Part shown: in pieces, positions 17,269 through 25,516 of the stretch
Position numbering within the stretch: position 1 is the first letter of the stretch
Layout: every line of letters starts with the position of its first letter
From: Thermoproteus uzoniensis 768-20
GTDB taxonomy: Archaea; Thermoproteota; Thermoprotei; Thermoproteales; Thermoproteaceae
Assembly: GCF_000193375.1 (NCBI RefSeq)
Contig: NC_015315.1
Location: forward strand, 1,806,622 to 1,870,621
Length of the DNA: 64,000 nt
Direction of reading: 5' to 3'
The notes under the pieces: model-generated
What the model was told of the DNA's origin: nothing
The model's database searches: none
Seen by the model: only the letters and a program-made list of their open reading frames with translations
Position numbers and translations under genes: made by a program

Positions 17269-17873
17269 ATCTTGAACCTATAGGTATTCCTCAGCGCGTT
17301 GTAGGTGGCGAGCGCGAAGTTCAACGTGGTCCTCGTGTCGCCAAACGTCTTGGTCCACACGTCCTTTATGCCGGCGAGCCTCAGTATGGCCTTCGCCACG
17401 TCGCCCGCCACGAGCCCTACGCCCTTTGGGGCCGGTATCAGCCTAACCACGACGCTGCCTGACTTGCCCTCGACCACGAAAGGCACGGAGTGAGGCTCGT
17501 CGCAGGAACACCTCCAGGAACCGCATCCCCTTCTGACCGGCGTTATGTTGAGCTTCGCCTCCCTGACGGCCTTCTCTATGGCTTGCCTGACCTGGCGGGC
17601 CTTGCCTATGCCTATGCCCACGTAGCCGTCCTCGTTGCCCAACGCGACCACGGCCTGGAACTGGCTCACCTCGCCTGCGTCTGTCTGCCTCTGGACGATG
17701 TTTATACTCAAGAGCTCCTGTTTCAGATTGGGGAGAAGCGCGTCGACTATCTCGGGCTCCTTTATCAACATATTCGCCGCGAAGACCTCATCTATGGTCC
17801 TTATCTTCCCCTCCTTGACTAGCTGGCCGAGGCGCGTCCTCGGCTCCCACATCGAAAGATCTACGGCGCTCAT
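17265..17873 (-). CDS. rps5: Ribosomal protein uS5 (S5P)
   Basis: The 202-residue small-subunit protein has the double-stranded RNA-binding segment ([20 protein letters not shown]) and the archaeal Cys-rich insert [19 protein letters not shown]-like atttaaat lies upstream of the ATG. S5 and L30 form a two-gene unit here, whereas L15 and SecY, usually directly downstream, are 3 kb away on the other strand. Confidence 0.95.
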   Translation of the reverse strand: MSAVDLSMWEPRTRLGQLVKEGKIRTIDEVFAANMLIKEPEIVDALLPNLKQELLSINIVQRQTDAGEVSQFQAVVALGNEDGYVGIGIGKARQVRQAIEKAVREAKLNITPVRRGCGSWRCSCDEPHSVPFVVEGKSGSVVVRLIPAPKGVGLVAGDVAKAILRLAGIKDVWTKTFGDTRTTLNFALATYNALRNTYRFKI

Positions 17874-17990
17874 CGCCGTACCGTGTTCCGGCTAATATTT
17901 AAACATTTAGCGCCGGCCTCGCCGAACGCCCCCGACCTCGGCGCGTCTCCGGCCTCGAGCCGGGAGAGATTCTCGCTTACCTCTTCGAGG

Positions 17991-18362
17991 TCAGACCCTC
18001 ACTAGTACATCTATGAGCCTTCTATACCACCCCTCGAACTGTTCCCTAGTGGTTACGTGTATTTCGAAGATCCCCCTCACTCCAAGCCCCTCCTCTATTA
18101 TACTAGCCAGCTGGGCCGCTTTGGCCAGCTCGCCGCCATAGAGGTCCGACACAATCAATATATCTATGTCGCTGTCCGGGCGCATATCGCCTCTGGCATA
18201 GCTGCCGAAGAGGAACACCTCGGCGCTTGGATCTGCCGCAGTGGCTATCCTCTTTATCTCTGCGAGGTAGCGGTCGAGGTTCGCGACGACGGCCCTCCTC
18301 GCCTCCGCTCTTCGCCTCAGAAGCTCTACGAATTCTCTAGACATAACGCTATAGAGCCCCAC
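17991..18362 (-). CDS. MNT-type nucleotidyltransferase
   Basis: The 123-residue protein has the minimal nucleotidyltransferase motif FLFGSYARGDMRPDSDIDIL (GSxxRG then DxD, residues about 50-70). It sits downstream of a HEPN gene and overlaps it by 37 bases. Such MNT-HEPN pairs act as toxin-antitoxin systems in which the MNT partner modifies and silences the HEPN ribonuclease. ATG codons at 18362 and 18344 are both possible starts; the second would reduce the overlap. Confidence 0.87.
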   Translation of the reverse strand: MGLYSVMSREFVELLRRRAEARRAVVANLDRYLAEIKRIATAADPSAEVFLFGSYARGDMRPDSDIDILIVSDLYGGELAKAAQLASIIEEGLGVRGIFEIHVTTREQFEGWYRRLIDVLVRV

Positions 18363-18706
18363 TCATCGGCCAGGTGCAGGGCCGCCTCGGCGTCCTCCCG
18401 CCTCGCCTTATAGGGCAGATACCTAGACGAGATATAGGCGTACTCCAGAACGGCCAGATTCGCGCTCCACTTCTTCAGGAAGTCGGGAAGTCCGCAGACG
18501 GCGCCGTAGATCTCCACCACTCTATCTAGAAGATCCCGGAGGTAATGCGTCTTGGGGAAATCTCCCAGCCTTCTGTAGAGCAGATATTTTGAGTACAGCT
18601 GGACGTACTGTTGGATGTGGAAAAGCGCCAGCTCGTAGTGCCCGCGCTCTAGGGCGTAGCGCGCGTGTTCCAGGAACTGGAGCGCTCTCTCTTTCAAGAC
18701 GCTCAC
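18326..18706 (-). CDS. HEPN-domain protein paired with MNT
   Basis: The 126-residue all-helical protein matches archaeal HEPN proteins (COG2250 type): LQFLEHARYALERGHYELAL, a central LRDLLDRVVE helix and the YISSRYLPY motif. The classical RX4-6H ribonuclease motif is not clearly present. It starts with GTG, with a TATA-like ctttttaatt upstream, and is the first gene of the HEPN-MNT pair. Confidence 0.87.
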   Translation of the reverse strand: MSVLKERALQFLEHARYALERGHYELALFHIQQYVQLYSKYLLYRRLGDFPKTHYLRDLLDRVVEIYGAVCGLPDFLKKWSANLAVLEYAYISSRYLPYKARREDAEAALHLADEWGSIALCLENS

Positions 18707-18774
18707 GGAGATAGAGGTCCCCGAAATTAAAAAGCTCCAGCGATCGCGGCGCGGCCCCCTCCGCCTGGGAGACG

Positions 18775-19386
18775 CTACTGGACCATCGACTGTCCGTCGC
18801 CTTTCAACCTCTTCAGAGTGCCCCAGCTATGCCTAATACACTCAACAGCTATCTTGCCCGAGCGCAGCGCGGAGATAGTCTTGCTGTCTGAGGGGTAGCC
18901 CGAGCCGAAATCGCCCATCTCAGATCTCAGCATATCGACCAGGCGGTCTCTGACGACCTTGGCCACAATGCTGGCGGCCGCCACTTGCGGCACGCGCTCG
19001 GCCTTGTTCATGGCCACTACTCTACGCCCCGACATCCTCGAGAGCAGTTCGGAGAACCGCTCCGGCTTGGGGTCGGGGCTATCCACGTAGTATACGTCCG
19101 CGTCGCACAGCCGCATCAATTTCGCGGCCTCCTCGGCCTCCAACAGATTGAGCTTGTGGGACGCCGCCCATTCGTCTATCACGTGGGGCTCTAAAACTAC
19201 ATAGTTTACACACTCTGCCGACTTCAATATCAGCGGGTAGAGCCTTTCCCGGGCCTTCCTGGACAGCTCCTTGGAGTCCCTGACGCCGAGCGCCCTCAAC
19301 GCCTTCTCGTTTCCCGCAACAATAGCCAACACCATGGGGCCCACGACGGGGCCGCGCCCCGCCTCGTCGATGCCTGCGACAACCAC
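18775..19386 (-). CDS. rnhB: Ribonuclease HII
   Basis: The 203-residue enzyme cuts RNA in RNA-DNA hybrids. Catalytic residues Asp7-Glu8 are in GIDEAGRGPVVGPM, another Asp is in VYYVDSPDPK, and the family motif QVAAASIVAKVVRD follows. Size matches archaeal RNase HII. It starts with GTG and diverges from a small zinc-finger gene with only 24 bases between starts. Confidence 0.95.
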   Translation of the reverse strand: MVVAGIDEAGRGPVVGPMVLAIVAGNEKALRALGVRDSKELSRKARERLYPLILKSAECVNYVVLEPHVIDEWAASHKLNLLEAEEAAKLMRLCDADVYYVDSPDPKPERFSELLSRMSGRRVVAMNKAERVPQVAAASIVAKVVRDRLVDMLRSEMGDFGSGYPSDSKTISALRSGKIAVECIRHSWGTLKRLKGDGQSMVQ

Positions 19387-19410
19387 AAATACGGATACAT
19401 AGGGGGTAAT

Positions 19411-19584
19411 ATGGACGTGCCCAAGGAGCTTTCAGCCTATCTCCAGATAGTGGAGGAGGGAGGGGCGAAACACATAGTGTGTAGGAAATGCGGCAAGCGG
19501 TTCTTCTCAATAAAGGACGCCGCCAGACACCTCGCGTCGGTGCACGACATAAAGTTCGCGTCTCAATTCTATGAAAAAGTTTAA
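19411..19584 (+). CDS. Small C2H2 zinc-finger protein
   Basis: A 57-residue open frame (MDVPKELSAYLQIVEEGGAK...) holds one classic C2H2 finger, CRKCGKRFF with HLASVH, spacing Cx2C-x13-Hx4H. Small single-finger proteins of this kind are frequent in Crenarchaeota and archaeal viruses and are thought to bind DNA or RNA. It is followed 23 bases later by a HEPN gene whose TATA box (gtttaagta) overlaps its stop codon. Confidence 0.75.
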   Translation: MDVPKELSAYLQIVEEGGAKHIVCRKCGKRFFSIKDAARHLASVHDIKFASQFYEKV

Positions 19585-19607
19585 GTATGGAAAGCGATTA
19601 GCACGAC

Positions 19608-19979
19608 ATGATGATACATCCCAAGTGGTATGAGCGCCACGTGAGGCATCTCAACGACGCGATATCCGCCCTTGAGGAGGGCGATCACAGATCTGCTTGC
19701 TACAACGCGTACGTGTCGGTGGAAGCGCTCGCTAAGGGGATATTGGGCTACGACCCCTACGGGCACTTCCAGGATATAAAGAGGTTACCGGCGCTCGTCA
19801 AGGAGGTAGCCGGCGCAGAGCCTCCCGAGGACGTGAGCAAATGCGCCGCTTGCTTAGAGAGCCAGGCCTTCGGCGAGAACGGCGAGCGGTGTATAAAATG
19901 CGCCGAAGTTATCAGCAACTACCTCTACGTATTCCTCAAGGCTAGGGAAAGGCAGAGGCAGATCTGGAGGCCTTACTGA
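19608..19979 (+). CDS. HEPN-like protein with two CxxC pairs
   Basis: The 123-residue protein opens with helices resembling HEPN domains (YERHVRHLNDAISALEEGDH then ACYNAYVSVEALAKGIL). Unlike ordinary HEPN proteins it carries KCAACLES and RCIKCAEV about 17 residues apart, which could form a four-cysteine metal site. No MNT partner follows; the gene upstream is the C2H2 finger. The 3' end overlaps the convergent UDG gene by 7 bases. Confidence 0.75.
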   Translation: MMIHPKWYERHVRHLNDAISALEEGDHRSACYNAYVSVEALAKGILGYDPYGHFQDIKRLPALVKEVAGAEPPEDVSKCAACLESQAFGENGERCIKCAEVISNYLYVFLKARERQRQIWRPY

Positions 19980-20617
19980 CATCCGGCGTAGGCCTTGGCC
20001 GCCTTGAGAACGGCCTCCAGCGCCTCGAGGTCGAGCCGGCCCGTGTTGGTGTTGCGCGGCGAGGGGTGATACGACGCGTACACCCTTACGGGCCCCACGT
20101 CCGCGAAGGCGCCGTGGGAGAACTCGGGCGGCCGCGAGCCCAAGGCCCTAAACACGGCTACCCACGCCACCCTCCCGAGCGCCACGACGGCCCTCGGCCT
20201 CACGAGCGACAGCTCGGCCTTCAGCCAAGGCGAGCAGTTCGCGAGCTCCTCAGCGTTCGGCCTATTGCCCGGCGGCGCGCATTTGACCGCCGAGGTTATG
20301 TAGACGCACCTCACCTCTGTCCCGTCGTCTCTCGAGACGCTGTAGGGGTGGTTGGAGAGGCCCACTGCGTGTAGTGCCCTAAAGAGGAACTGGGCTGAGG
20401 AGTCGCCGGTGAACATCCTGCCGGTCCTATTCCCCCCGTGCGCGGCCGGCGCCAGGCCAACCACCATTATCTTCGCCTTGGGATCGCCCCAGGGAGGGAC
20501 CGGGCGCCTCCAGTAGGCCTGTCCGGCGAATTTAGGCAACGGAGGCACACCCTCCCTATACGCCACGAGCCTGGGACATCTCCTGCACTGGACCAGCGCC
20601 CTCAAGAGCTCCTCCAT
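19973..20617 (-). CDS. Family 5 uracil-DNA glycosylase (UDGb)
   Basis: The 214-residue enzyme removes uracil and other deaminated bases from DNA. Motif A is GLAPAAHGGNRTGRMFTGD, which lacks the polar catalytic residue of other UDGs and defines family 5. Motif B is ASYHPSPRNTNTGR. Four cysteines (CRRCPR, VKCAPP, ANCSPW) fit the iron-sulfur cluster. It is well suited to a hyperthermophile with rapid cytosine deamination. Confidence 0.93.
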   Translation of the reverse strand: MEELLRALVQCRRCPRLVAYREGVPPLPKFAGQAYWRRPVPPWGDPKAKIMVVGLAPAAHGGNRTGRMFTGDSSAQFLFRALHAVGLSNHPYSVSRDDGTEVRCVYITSAVKCAPPGNRPNAEELANCSPWLKAELSLVRPRAVVALGRVAWVAVFRALGSRPPEFSHGAFADVGPVRVYASYHPSPRNTNTGRLDLEALEAVLKAAKAYAGCQ

Positions 20618-20655
20618 AGAGTCAAAGCTTATATAGGGGCTAATAAAGTTCAGCG

Positions 20656-21129
20656 ATGGTCCGCCGTTTTAAGCCGGCGATTAAGTACAGGAGAGGCACG
20701 AGGACTCACGGCTGGGGTAGGGTGGGCCAACACAGGAAAAGCGGTTCGTCGGGCGGCAAGGGCATGGTGGGATTTCACAAACACAAGTGGTCTTTCGTGA
20801 TGGTGCACGCAGAGGAGACGTCGGGCTGGCCCTTCTACGGCAAGCACGGCTTCAAACAACCTAAACAGATATCGGTAGAGTGGAGGCCCATCAACGTGGG
20901 CAGGCTGGAAGAGCTGGTCGAGGAGATGGAGAGCCGCGGCGCCGCGGTTAAGGAGGGCGGGAGATACGTCGTGGATCTGCTCAAGCTGGGCTACAACAAG
21001 TTGCTGGGCGGCGGAGAGGTTTCGCGGCCTCTGGTGGTCTACACGCCGGTGGCGACCCGCGCGGCCGTCGAGAAGATCGCTAAGGCGGGCGGCGAGGTCC
21101 GCATAGTCCACGGCGTCATACACAGATAA
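20656..21129 (+). CDS. rpl15: Ribosomal protein uL15 (L15P)
   Basis: The 157-residue large-subunit protein has the basic, glycine-rich N-terminus typical of L15 ([17 protein letters not shown]) and the C-terminal [12 protein letters not shown]. Its stop overlaps the secY start by one base, the conserved L15-SecY arrangement. It lies on the opposite strand from S5-L30. Confidence 0.95.
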   Translation: MVRRFKPAIKYRRGTRTHGWGRVGQHRKSGSSGGKGMVGFHKHKWSFVMVHAEETSGWPFYGKHGFKQPKQISVEWRPINVGRLEELVEEMESRGAAVKEGGRYVVDLLKLGYNKLLGGGEVSRPLVVYTPVATRAAVEKIAKAGGEVRIVHGVIHR

Positions 21130-22544
21130 TGGAGTCTCTAGACCCCATTTTGGAGCGGCTTATAACGGTCCAGAGGCCCAAGAAGGCGTTGCCTCTATCA
21201 ACCCGCCTAATGTGGACCGCCCTAGCCGCCCTCGTCTACATCATAATGACCATCACGCCGCTTTGGGGGATACACAGGACAGCGCCTACCGGCGCCGCCG
21301 CGTCCATATTCTACAACCCGTTGGTGTCGACGATATTCGGCACCACCTTCGGCACTTGGGCCCAACTGGGCATAGGCCCCATAGTGGTGGCCGGCATAAT
21401 CATGGAGATACTCCAGTTCTCCGACTTGTTGCCCTTCGACCTAAACGACAAGAAGGACAGACTTAGGTTCTCTGCTTTCCAGAAACTCCTGGCGCTGGTC
21501 ATGGCCGCCGGCGAGACCGCGGCCACGATAGCGACAGGCACCTTCGGCCAGCTGACGCCCATAGAGGCCCTCGCGGTGTTCGTCCAGCTGTTAATCGCGA
21601 CCCAGATAGTGATTCTGCTTGACGACATGATAGCCAAGGGGTGGGGCTTCGGCGGAAGCGCCATAAACCTGATAATACTGCTCTCGATAACCAGGACCTT
21701 CTTCGTAGATCTATTCTCCTGGAACATGCCGACCTTCCCCAACATCAACCCAGCCGACTACCCCGCCATGCAACTCCCGCTCGGCTTCGTGCCCGCTCTG
21801 GCCGTCGCCGTGTACAACACGATCCACGGGATCTCCCCGGGGATACTCGATCTATTGTTCAGACAAGTGCCTCCCTCGATCGCCCTGCCCGACGTGGTGA
21901 GCCTCGCCGCCACTCTGGCCCTGGCCTACATAATAGTCTACATAGAGCAGATGCACGTCAACATACCGGCCGCCTATACGCAGTACTGGGGCTTTAGGAT
22001 AAACATACCTCTGAGGTTCATGTACGTGTCGGTGATACCCATAATCTTCACGGCCTACTCCCTCATCTTGGCGGAGCAGATAGTCGCCGGGGTAGCCGCG
22101 CTGACAGGCGGCATATCCCCCGCGCTCGCCGTGTTGCTCACCGCCATGACCCCCGCCAGGATATTGACCCCCGACTACATAGTGCTCCACATACTGCTCT
22201 ACGCCGCGCTGGCCACCGTCTTCGCCTGGCTGTGGGGGCAGATAGGAGGCATAGGCCCCGACGAGTACGCCAAGAGCTTAGTCCAGTCGGGCCTCCACGT
22301 GCCCGGCTTCAGACAGAGCGAGAGGATTATGGCGAGGGTTCTCAAAAGGCCCATAAACACGCTTATACTGCTCAGCGGAATGATCGCCGGCACGTTGGCG
22401 GCTATCGGCGATATCTTCGGCGTGTGGGGATCCGGGATAGGCCTCATACTCCTCGTCGAGATAGGGCTGGGCTACTACACGCAGATATTGCAGGAGGGCT
22501 TGATGGAGGTCTACCCAGGCCTTAAGCGGGTCTTGAGCCAGTAG
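21129..22544 (+). CDS. secY: Protein translocase channel SecY
   Basis: The 471-residue membrane protein has ten or so helices and archaeal SecY landmarks: GTWAQLGIGPIVVAGIIMEI (plug region), FRINIPLRFMYVSVIPIIF and the C-terminal GIGLILLVEIGLGYY. It forms the Sec61-type channel with SecE and Sec-beta. Directly coupled to L15 upstream; a 51-residue acidic protein follows after 2 bases. Confidence 0.96.
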   Translation: MESLDPILERLITVQRPKKALPLSTRLMWTALAALVYIIMTITPLWGIHRTAPTGAAASIFYNPLVSTIFGTTFGTWAQLGIGPIVVAGIIMEILQFSDLLPFDLNDKKDRLRFSAFQKLLALVMAAGETAATIATGTFGQLTPIEALAVFVQLLIATQIVILLDDMIAKGWGFGGSAINLIILLSITRTFFVDLFSWNMPTFPNINPADYPAMQLPLGFVPALAVAVYNTIHGISPGILDLLFRQVPPSIALPDVVSLAATLALAYIIVYIEQMHVNIPAAYTQYWGFRINIPLRFMYVSVIPIIFTAYSLILAEQIVAGVAALTGGISPALAVLLTAMTPARILTPDYIVLHILLYAALATVFAWLWGQIGGIGPDEYAKSLVQSGLHVPGFRQSERIMARVLKRPINTLILLSGMIAGTLAAIGDIFGVWGSGIGLILLVEIGLGYYTQILQEGLMEVYPGLKRVLSQ

Positions 22545-22546
22545 CG

Positions 22547-22702
22547 ATGTCGACGGCGCCCGCGGGCCAGCTCGCTAAGAGGCTGAGGGATGTCGTGGAC
22601 GAGCTGGAGGCCGCCGTGGAGGACGGCGACTGCAAGCTGGTCGAGGAGGCGCTTGACGAGTTGAGGAGCATAATAGACGAGCTGGAGGAGCAGGGGGCTT
22701 AG
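22547..22702 (+). CDS. Small acidic coiled-coil protein after secY
   Basis: A 51-residue frame begins at ATG 22547, two bases after the secY stop (MSTAPAGQLAKRLRDVVDEL). It is almost entirely helical with repeated acidic and leucine positions. The close spacing suggests it is a real third gene of the L15-SecY unit. Function unknown. Confidence 0.6.
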   Translation: MSTAPAGQLAKRLRDVVDELEAAVEDGDCKLVEEALDELRSIIDELEEQGA

Positions 22703-22730
22703 CTTCTTTTTATATCGGCCGCGTCCCTAC

Positions 22731-23549
22731 GTGGACATCGCCGTACCTCACGACGTTTTGTCGGAGGCCCCCGACGAGGAGAGCAAGGTGAGGAAATTGG
22801 GCTACATAGCAAGAGGGGCCGCCGTCTTCCGGGCGGAGAACTTGATAATATATACATACGGCAACGACGTTGATTGGGAAGAGGTGGAGCGGATGAGGCT
22901 ATTGCTCGAATACGCGTCGACGCCGCCCCACCTGCGCAAGAAGCTCTTCAAGTTAGATAGGAGGCTTAGGCTCGCCGGCCTACTGCCGCCGTTGAAGATA
23001 CCGAGCCACACACCCCCGAAGGAGCCCTCCGTAGGGGACGTGATAGAGGGCGTCGTCGAGAGGTGGGACGGGTACTACTCCCTAGTGTATATAGGCGGCA
23101 GGAGATACGCCAAGATCCCCAAGCCCTACCCCATAGGCTCCCGCCTACTGGTGAAGATCGAGGCAGAGACCGACCGGCCCGACATATATAGAGCTGTCGT
23201 GGTCAAGAAGCCGCCCGACTACTGGGGATACAAGGTCGAGGTCAAGCCCTTTAAGCAACTGGCCGACGGCTACGACACCGTGATCTACACGGGCAGGGAG
23301 GGCCGATCTGTGTGCGAGGGCTTGCCGAGGCCCGTAGGCCGCACCTTAGTGGTGTTCGGCGGGCCGAGAGCCGGCGTTGACGAAATAGCGAAAATAGAAG
23401 GGGTAGAGCTGAAGGGCCTATTCCTCAACTTCATACCGAGACAGGGAACCGAGACTGTCAGGACCGAGGAGGCCATCTTCGCCGTCTTGGCCCTCCTCAA
23501 CTACGCAAGCGTGTGCAGCGTGGGCAAGCCGACGAAGATTGAAAAATAG
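22731..23549 (+). CDS. SPOUT-superfamily RNA methyltransferase (DUF171)
   Basis: The 272-residue protein matches the archaeal/eukaryal SPOUT family related to human C9orf114: an N-terminal half-knot, an inserted OB-like domain (VGDVIEGVVERWDGYYSLV, about residues 100-160), and the C-terminal knot motif FGGPRAGVDEI with FIPRQGTETVRTEEAI. It is predicted to methylate rRNA or tRNA uridine with SAM. A TATA-like ctttttatat lies just before the GTG start. Confidence 0.85.
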   Translation: MDIAVPHDVLSEAPDEESKVRKLGYIARGAAVFRAENLIIYTYGNDVDWEEVERMRLLLEYASTPPHLRKKLFKLDRRLRLAGLLPPLKIPSHTPPKEPSVGDVIEGVVERWDGYYSLVYIGGRRYAKIPKPYPIGSRLLVKIEAETDRPDIYRAVVVKKPPDYWGYKVEVKPFKQLADGYDTVIYTGREGRSVCEGLPRPVGRTLVVFGGPRAGVDEIAKIEGVELKGLFLNFIPRQGTETVRTEEAIFAVLALLNYASVCSVGKPTKIEK

Positions 23550-23572
23550 AAAAAAATTGGGGGTTTGTTTGT

Positions 23573-23740
23573 TTATTTCTTCTTGCCGATGAGGCGCCAG
23601 ACTTTTATGCCGGTGTAGGGCGAGGTGGCTACTGCGAATATCATGGGGCCTCTAGCAGTATTCTTCTCCACAGTCTCGTACTTATCAGTCTCAAACGCCT
23701 GCTTCGCCTTAATATCGTAGAACTTCAGCTTCTGTGGCAT
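23573..23740 (-). CDS. cc1: Crenarchaeal chromatin protein CC1
   Basis: A 55-residue frame (MPQKLKFYDIKAKQAF... ending YTGIKVWRLIGKKK) is readily recognisable as CC1, the small basic single- and double-stranded DNA-binding protein first described in Thermoproteus and Pyrobaculum. These organisms lack classical Alba-only or Sul7 packaging. TATA gcgtataagt lies about 25 bases upstream of the ATG. It is convergent with the SPOUT gene across 23 bases. Confidence 0.92.
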   Translation of the reverse strand: MPQKLKFYDIKAKQAFETDKYETVEKNTARGPMIFAVATSPYTGIKVWRLIGKKK

Positions 23741-23814
23741 GCCCTAACGAACGGCGATACTTATACGCCTAACGGTTAGAAAAAGATTATTAGTGGTGAG
23801 TATACTGCGGGGAC

Positions 23815-23937
23815 ATGGGCGGGAGGCAGAGGACCAGTCTGTTCATGACGTCGGAGGAAGAGGCGAAGAAGCTGGGCATAGAGACCTCAAGCGAGGAGGA
23901 GAAGGGGAAGAAGGAGAAGAAAAAAGAGAAGAAATAA
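23815..23937 (+). CDS. Short, highly charged protein
   Basis: A 40-residue frame (MGGRQRTSLFMTSEEEAKKL...) ends in an acidic-then-lysine-rich tail (EEEKGKKEKKKEKK). It has an upstream A/T-rich block (agaaaaagattatta) at a TATA-like distance and diverges from CC1. The codon use fits the neighbours and its stop is one base from the convergent VKOR stop. Function unknown; it could be a nucleic-acid-associated peptide. Confidence 0.5.
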   Translation: MGGRQRTSLFMTSEEEAKKLGIETSSEEEKGKKEKKKEKK

Positions 23938-23938
23938 T

Positions 23939-24400
23939 TTATTTTTTCAAAATATATATCTTTTTCAAAAATATTGAAATTAAAATAAAATCAATTATTA
24001 TAAATATATGCATTATAGTGCAGTATAGACAGAGAGCCTTGAGGACCACTAGCTCTATGTATAGGAGGTACGGCAGTACCGCGATACCTACAAGCCTCCA
24101 GTAGAAGAGCGACGTGAGCACGCCGTTTTTGAACGTGCGGAAGTACGCGACGACTAGGCCTATGTTGAGGACGAACCAGACAGCGGCTAAGCCGTCTAGG
24201 GGCACCGGGCCTATGTGGGCGTAGGGGCTCGACAGGACGGCGACGCAGTCTACGGTGACGCCCGGCAGTATGGCCTGGGGCAAGTAACAGCCCGGGGGCA
24301 TTCTGCCGAGGATGTACCACATGTAGAGGACTAGGGCCGACGAGATCAGCCCGCCTACTGAGAAGGCGATGAGGAGGACGAACCAGCCCGTACGTCCCAT
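23939..24400 (-). CDS. VKOR family disulfide-generating membrane protein
   Basis: The 153-residue protein has four to five membrane helices with the VKOR set of residues: Cys38 and Cys52 in the first extracytoplasmic loop, Ser57, and the quinone-site CLYC (Cys124-Cys127). It would oxidise a thioredoxin-like partner and pass electrons to a quinone, as DsbB does in bacteria. The last 20 or so codons (LISIFLKKIYILKK) are in strikingly A/T-rich DNA. It follows the beta-helix gene by 18 bases on the same strand. Confidence 0.92.
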   Translation of the reverse strand: MGRTGWFVLLIAFSVGGLISSALVLYMWYILGRMPPGCYLPQAILPGVTVDCVAVLSSPYAHIGPVPLDGLAAVWFVLNIGLVVAYFRTFKNGVLTSLFYWRLVGIAVLPYLLYIELVVLKALCLYCTIMHIFIIIDFILISIFLKKIYILKK

Positions 24401-24418
24401 GCCGAGGCGGGGGATCTC

Positions 24419-25453
24419 CTACTTATCCGTTGTGGCCGTCAGCTCCTCCAGAGCTTTTAGGTACTCCGCCGCTTTTTGGCCGAGGCCGAATCTCGACAAG
24501 TCCCTCTCCAGGAGCTGGGGGATCTTGGCCCCGTCCATGGCCCGAATCTCGCCGTCTCTGTATATGACGAGCGGGGGCACGTCCGTGTCGACGAGGCCGT
24601 AGACGTGTGATAGAGGGCCTATGTACTTCCCGCCGTATATCAACGTGCCGATGGCGGTCTTGACGAACTCCCCTATGACTGGGCCTAGCTTAGCGTAATG
24701 CCTATTGCTGTAGCTGGGCCTTATGGGCCCTAGGGTGTTCTTGAGGTTCGAGACTGTCGTGCCCGCGCCGAAGTTGACGAAGGCCGAGACGTAGCTGTCC
24801 CCGAGATATCCGTGGTGCTCCTTGTACGTGTAGGCGTCGACGATGGAGTTCTTGACCTCGTCTCTAGCCCTCACGCCGTAGTATAGGGCAGTCCCTTGCC
24901 GTATATACGAGAACGGGAGGACCTCGGACTCGGGCCCTATCACCGCCGGCCCCACTACGTAGGTGTACTCGTGGGTTTTCCCCCATATAACGGCCTCCCC
25001 CTTCACGACGCCGCCGGCCTCGCCCCTCAAGAGATCTACGCCCAGCTCCTTCAGCCGCGCGATGGCGGATCTCATGACGTCCACGTTGTTCGCGACGAGG
25101 TCGGCGTAGGTCTCAAGCGGCTTGCATTCCCTCAAGACTCCGCCGCCGAGCCCCAGATCGGCGCGCACGCCCTCGCAGTCCACGGAACCCGCCCGCAACA
25201 GATAGGGTGCGACGGACACGTCTATCCTCGGCACGTCTGGAGGTATCTCGCCGTATCTAAGCTCCAGTCTACAATATCTGCCTAGGGCGAGCGGGAGGCC
25301 TAGATCACGCCCCTCGACGTATATCGTGACGCGGTCGGCCTTGTCGCATAGGGCCAGCGCCACGAGCTCGGCTATTCTGAACCCCCCCACGACGGCCAGC
25401 GGCGGGGGGATCAAAAGCCTCGGCCTCAGTTGCCCCACCAGCGCAAGCTCCAC
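24419..25453 (-). CDS. GlmU-like left-handed beta-helix protein
   Basis: The 344-residue protein lacks a normal nucleotidyltransferase signature at its N-terminus. Its C-terminal two thirds form a left-handed beta-helix (VGPAVIGPESEVLPFSYI) with VNFGAGTTVSNLKNTLG, the landmark of GlmU-like NTP_transf_4 proteins. The N-terminal part has LVANNVDVMRSAIARLKEL, also found in that group. It probably acts on a sugar nucleotide, or is an acyltransferase-like relative; the activity is not established. The start is GTG with ttaatttaat upstream. Confidence 0.7.
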   Translation of the reverse strand: MELALVGQLRPRLLIPPPLAVVGGFRIAELVALALCDKADRVTIYVEGRDLGLPLALGRYCRLELRYGEIPPDVPRIDVSVAPYLLRAGSVDCEGVRADLGLGGGVLRECKPLETYADLVANNVDVMRSAIARLKELGVDLLRGEAGGVVKGEAVIWGKTHEYTYVVGPAVIGPESEVLPFSYIRQGTALYYGVRARDEVKNSIVDAYTYKEHHGYLGDSYVSAFVNFGAGTTVSNLKNTLGPIRPSYSNRHYAKLGPVIGEFVKTAIGTLIYGGKYIGPLSHVYGLVDTDVPPLVIYRDGEIRAMDGAKIPQLLERDLSRFGLGQKAAEYLKALEELTATTDK

Positions 25454-25516
25454 GGACTGGCTGAGGGACGTTATTAAATTAACCCCGGCCTGCCCCGCGC
25501 CGGCCTCCCGCCTCTA

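Noticed and set aside
19604-19630. ATGATGA at the start of the HEPN gene as a C box of a C/D sRNA
   Set aside because: There is no CTGA at the required distance; it is simply the tandem ATG start region.
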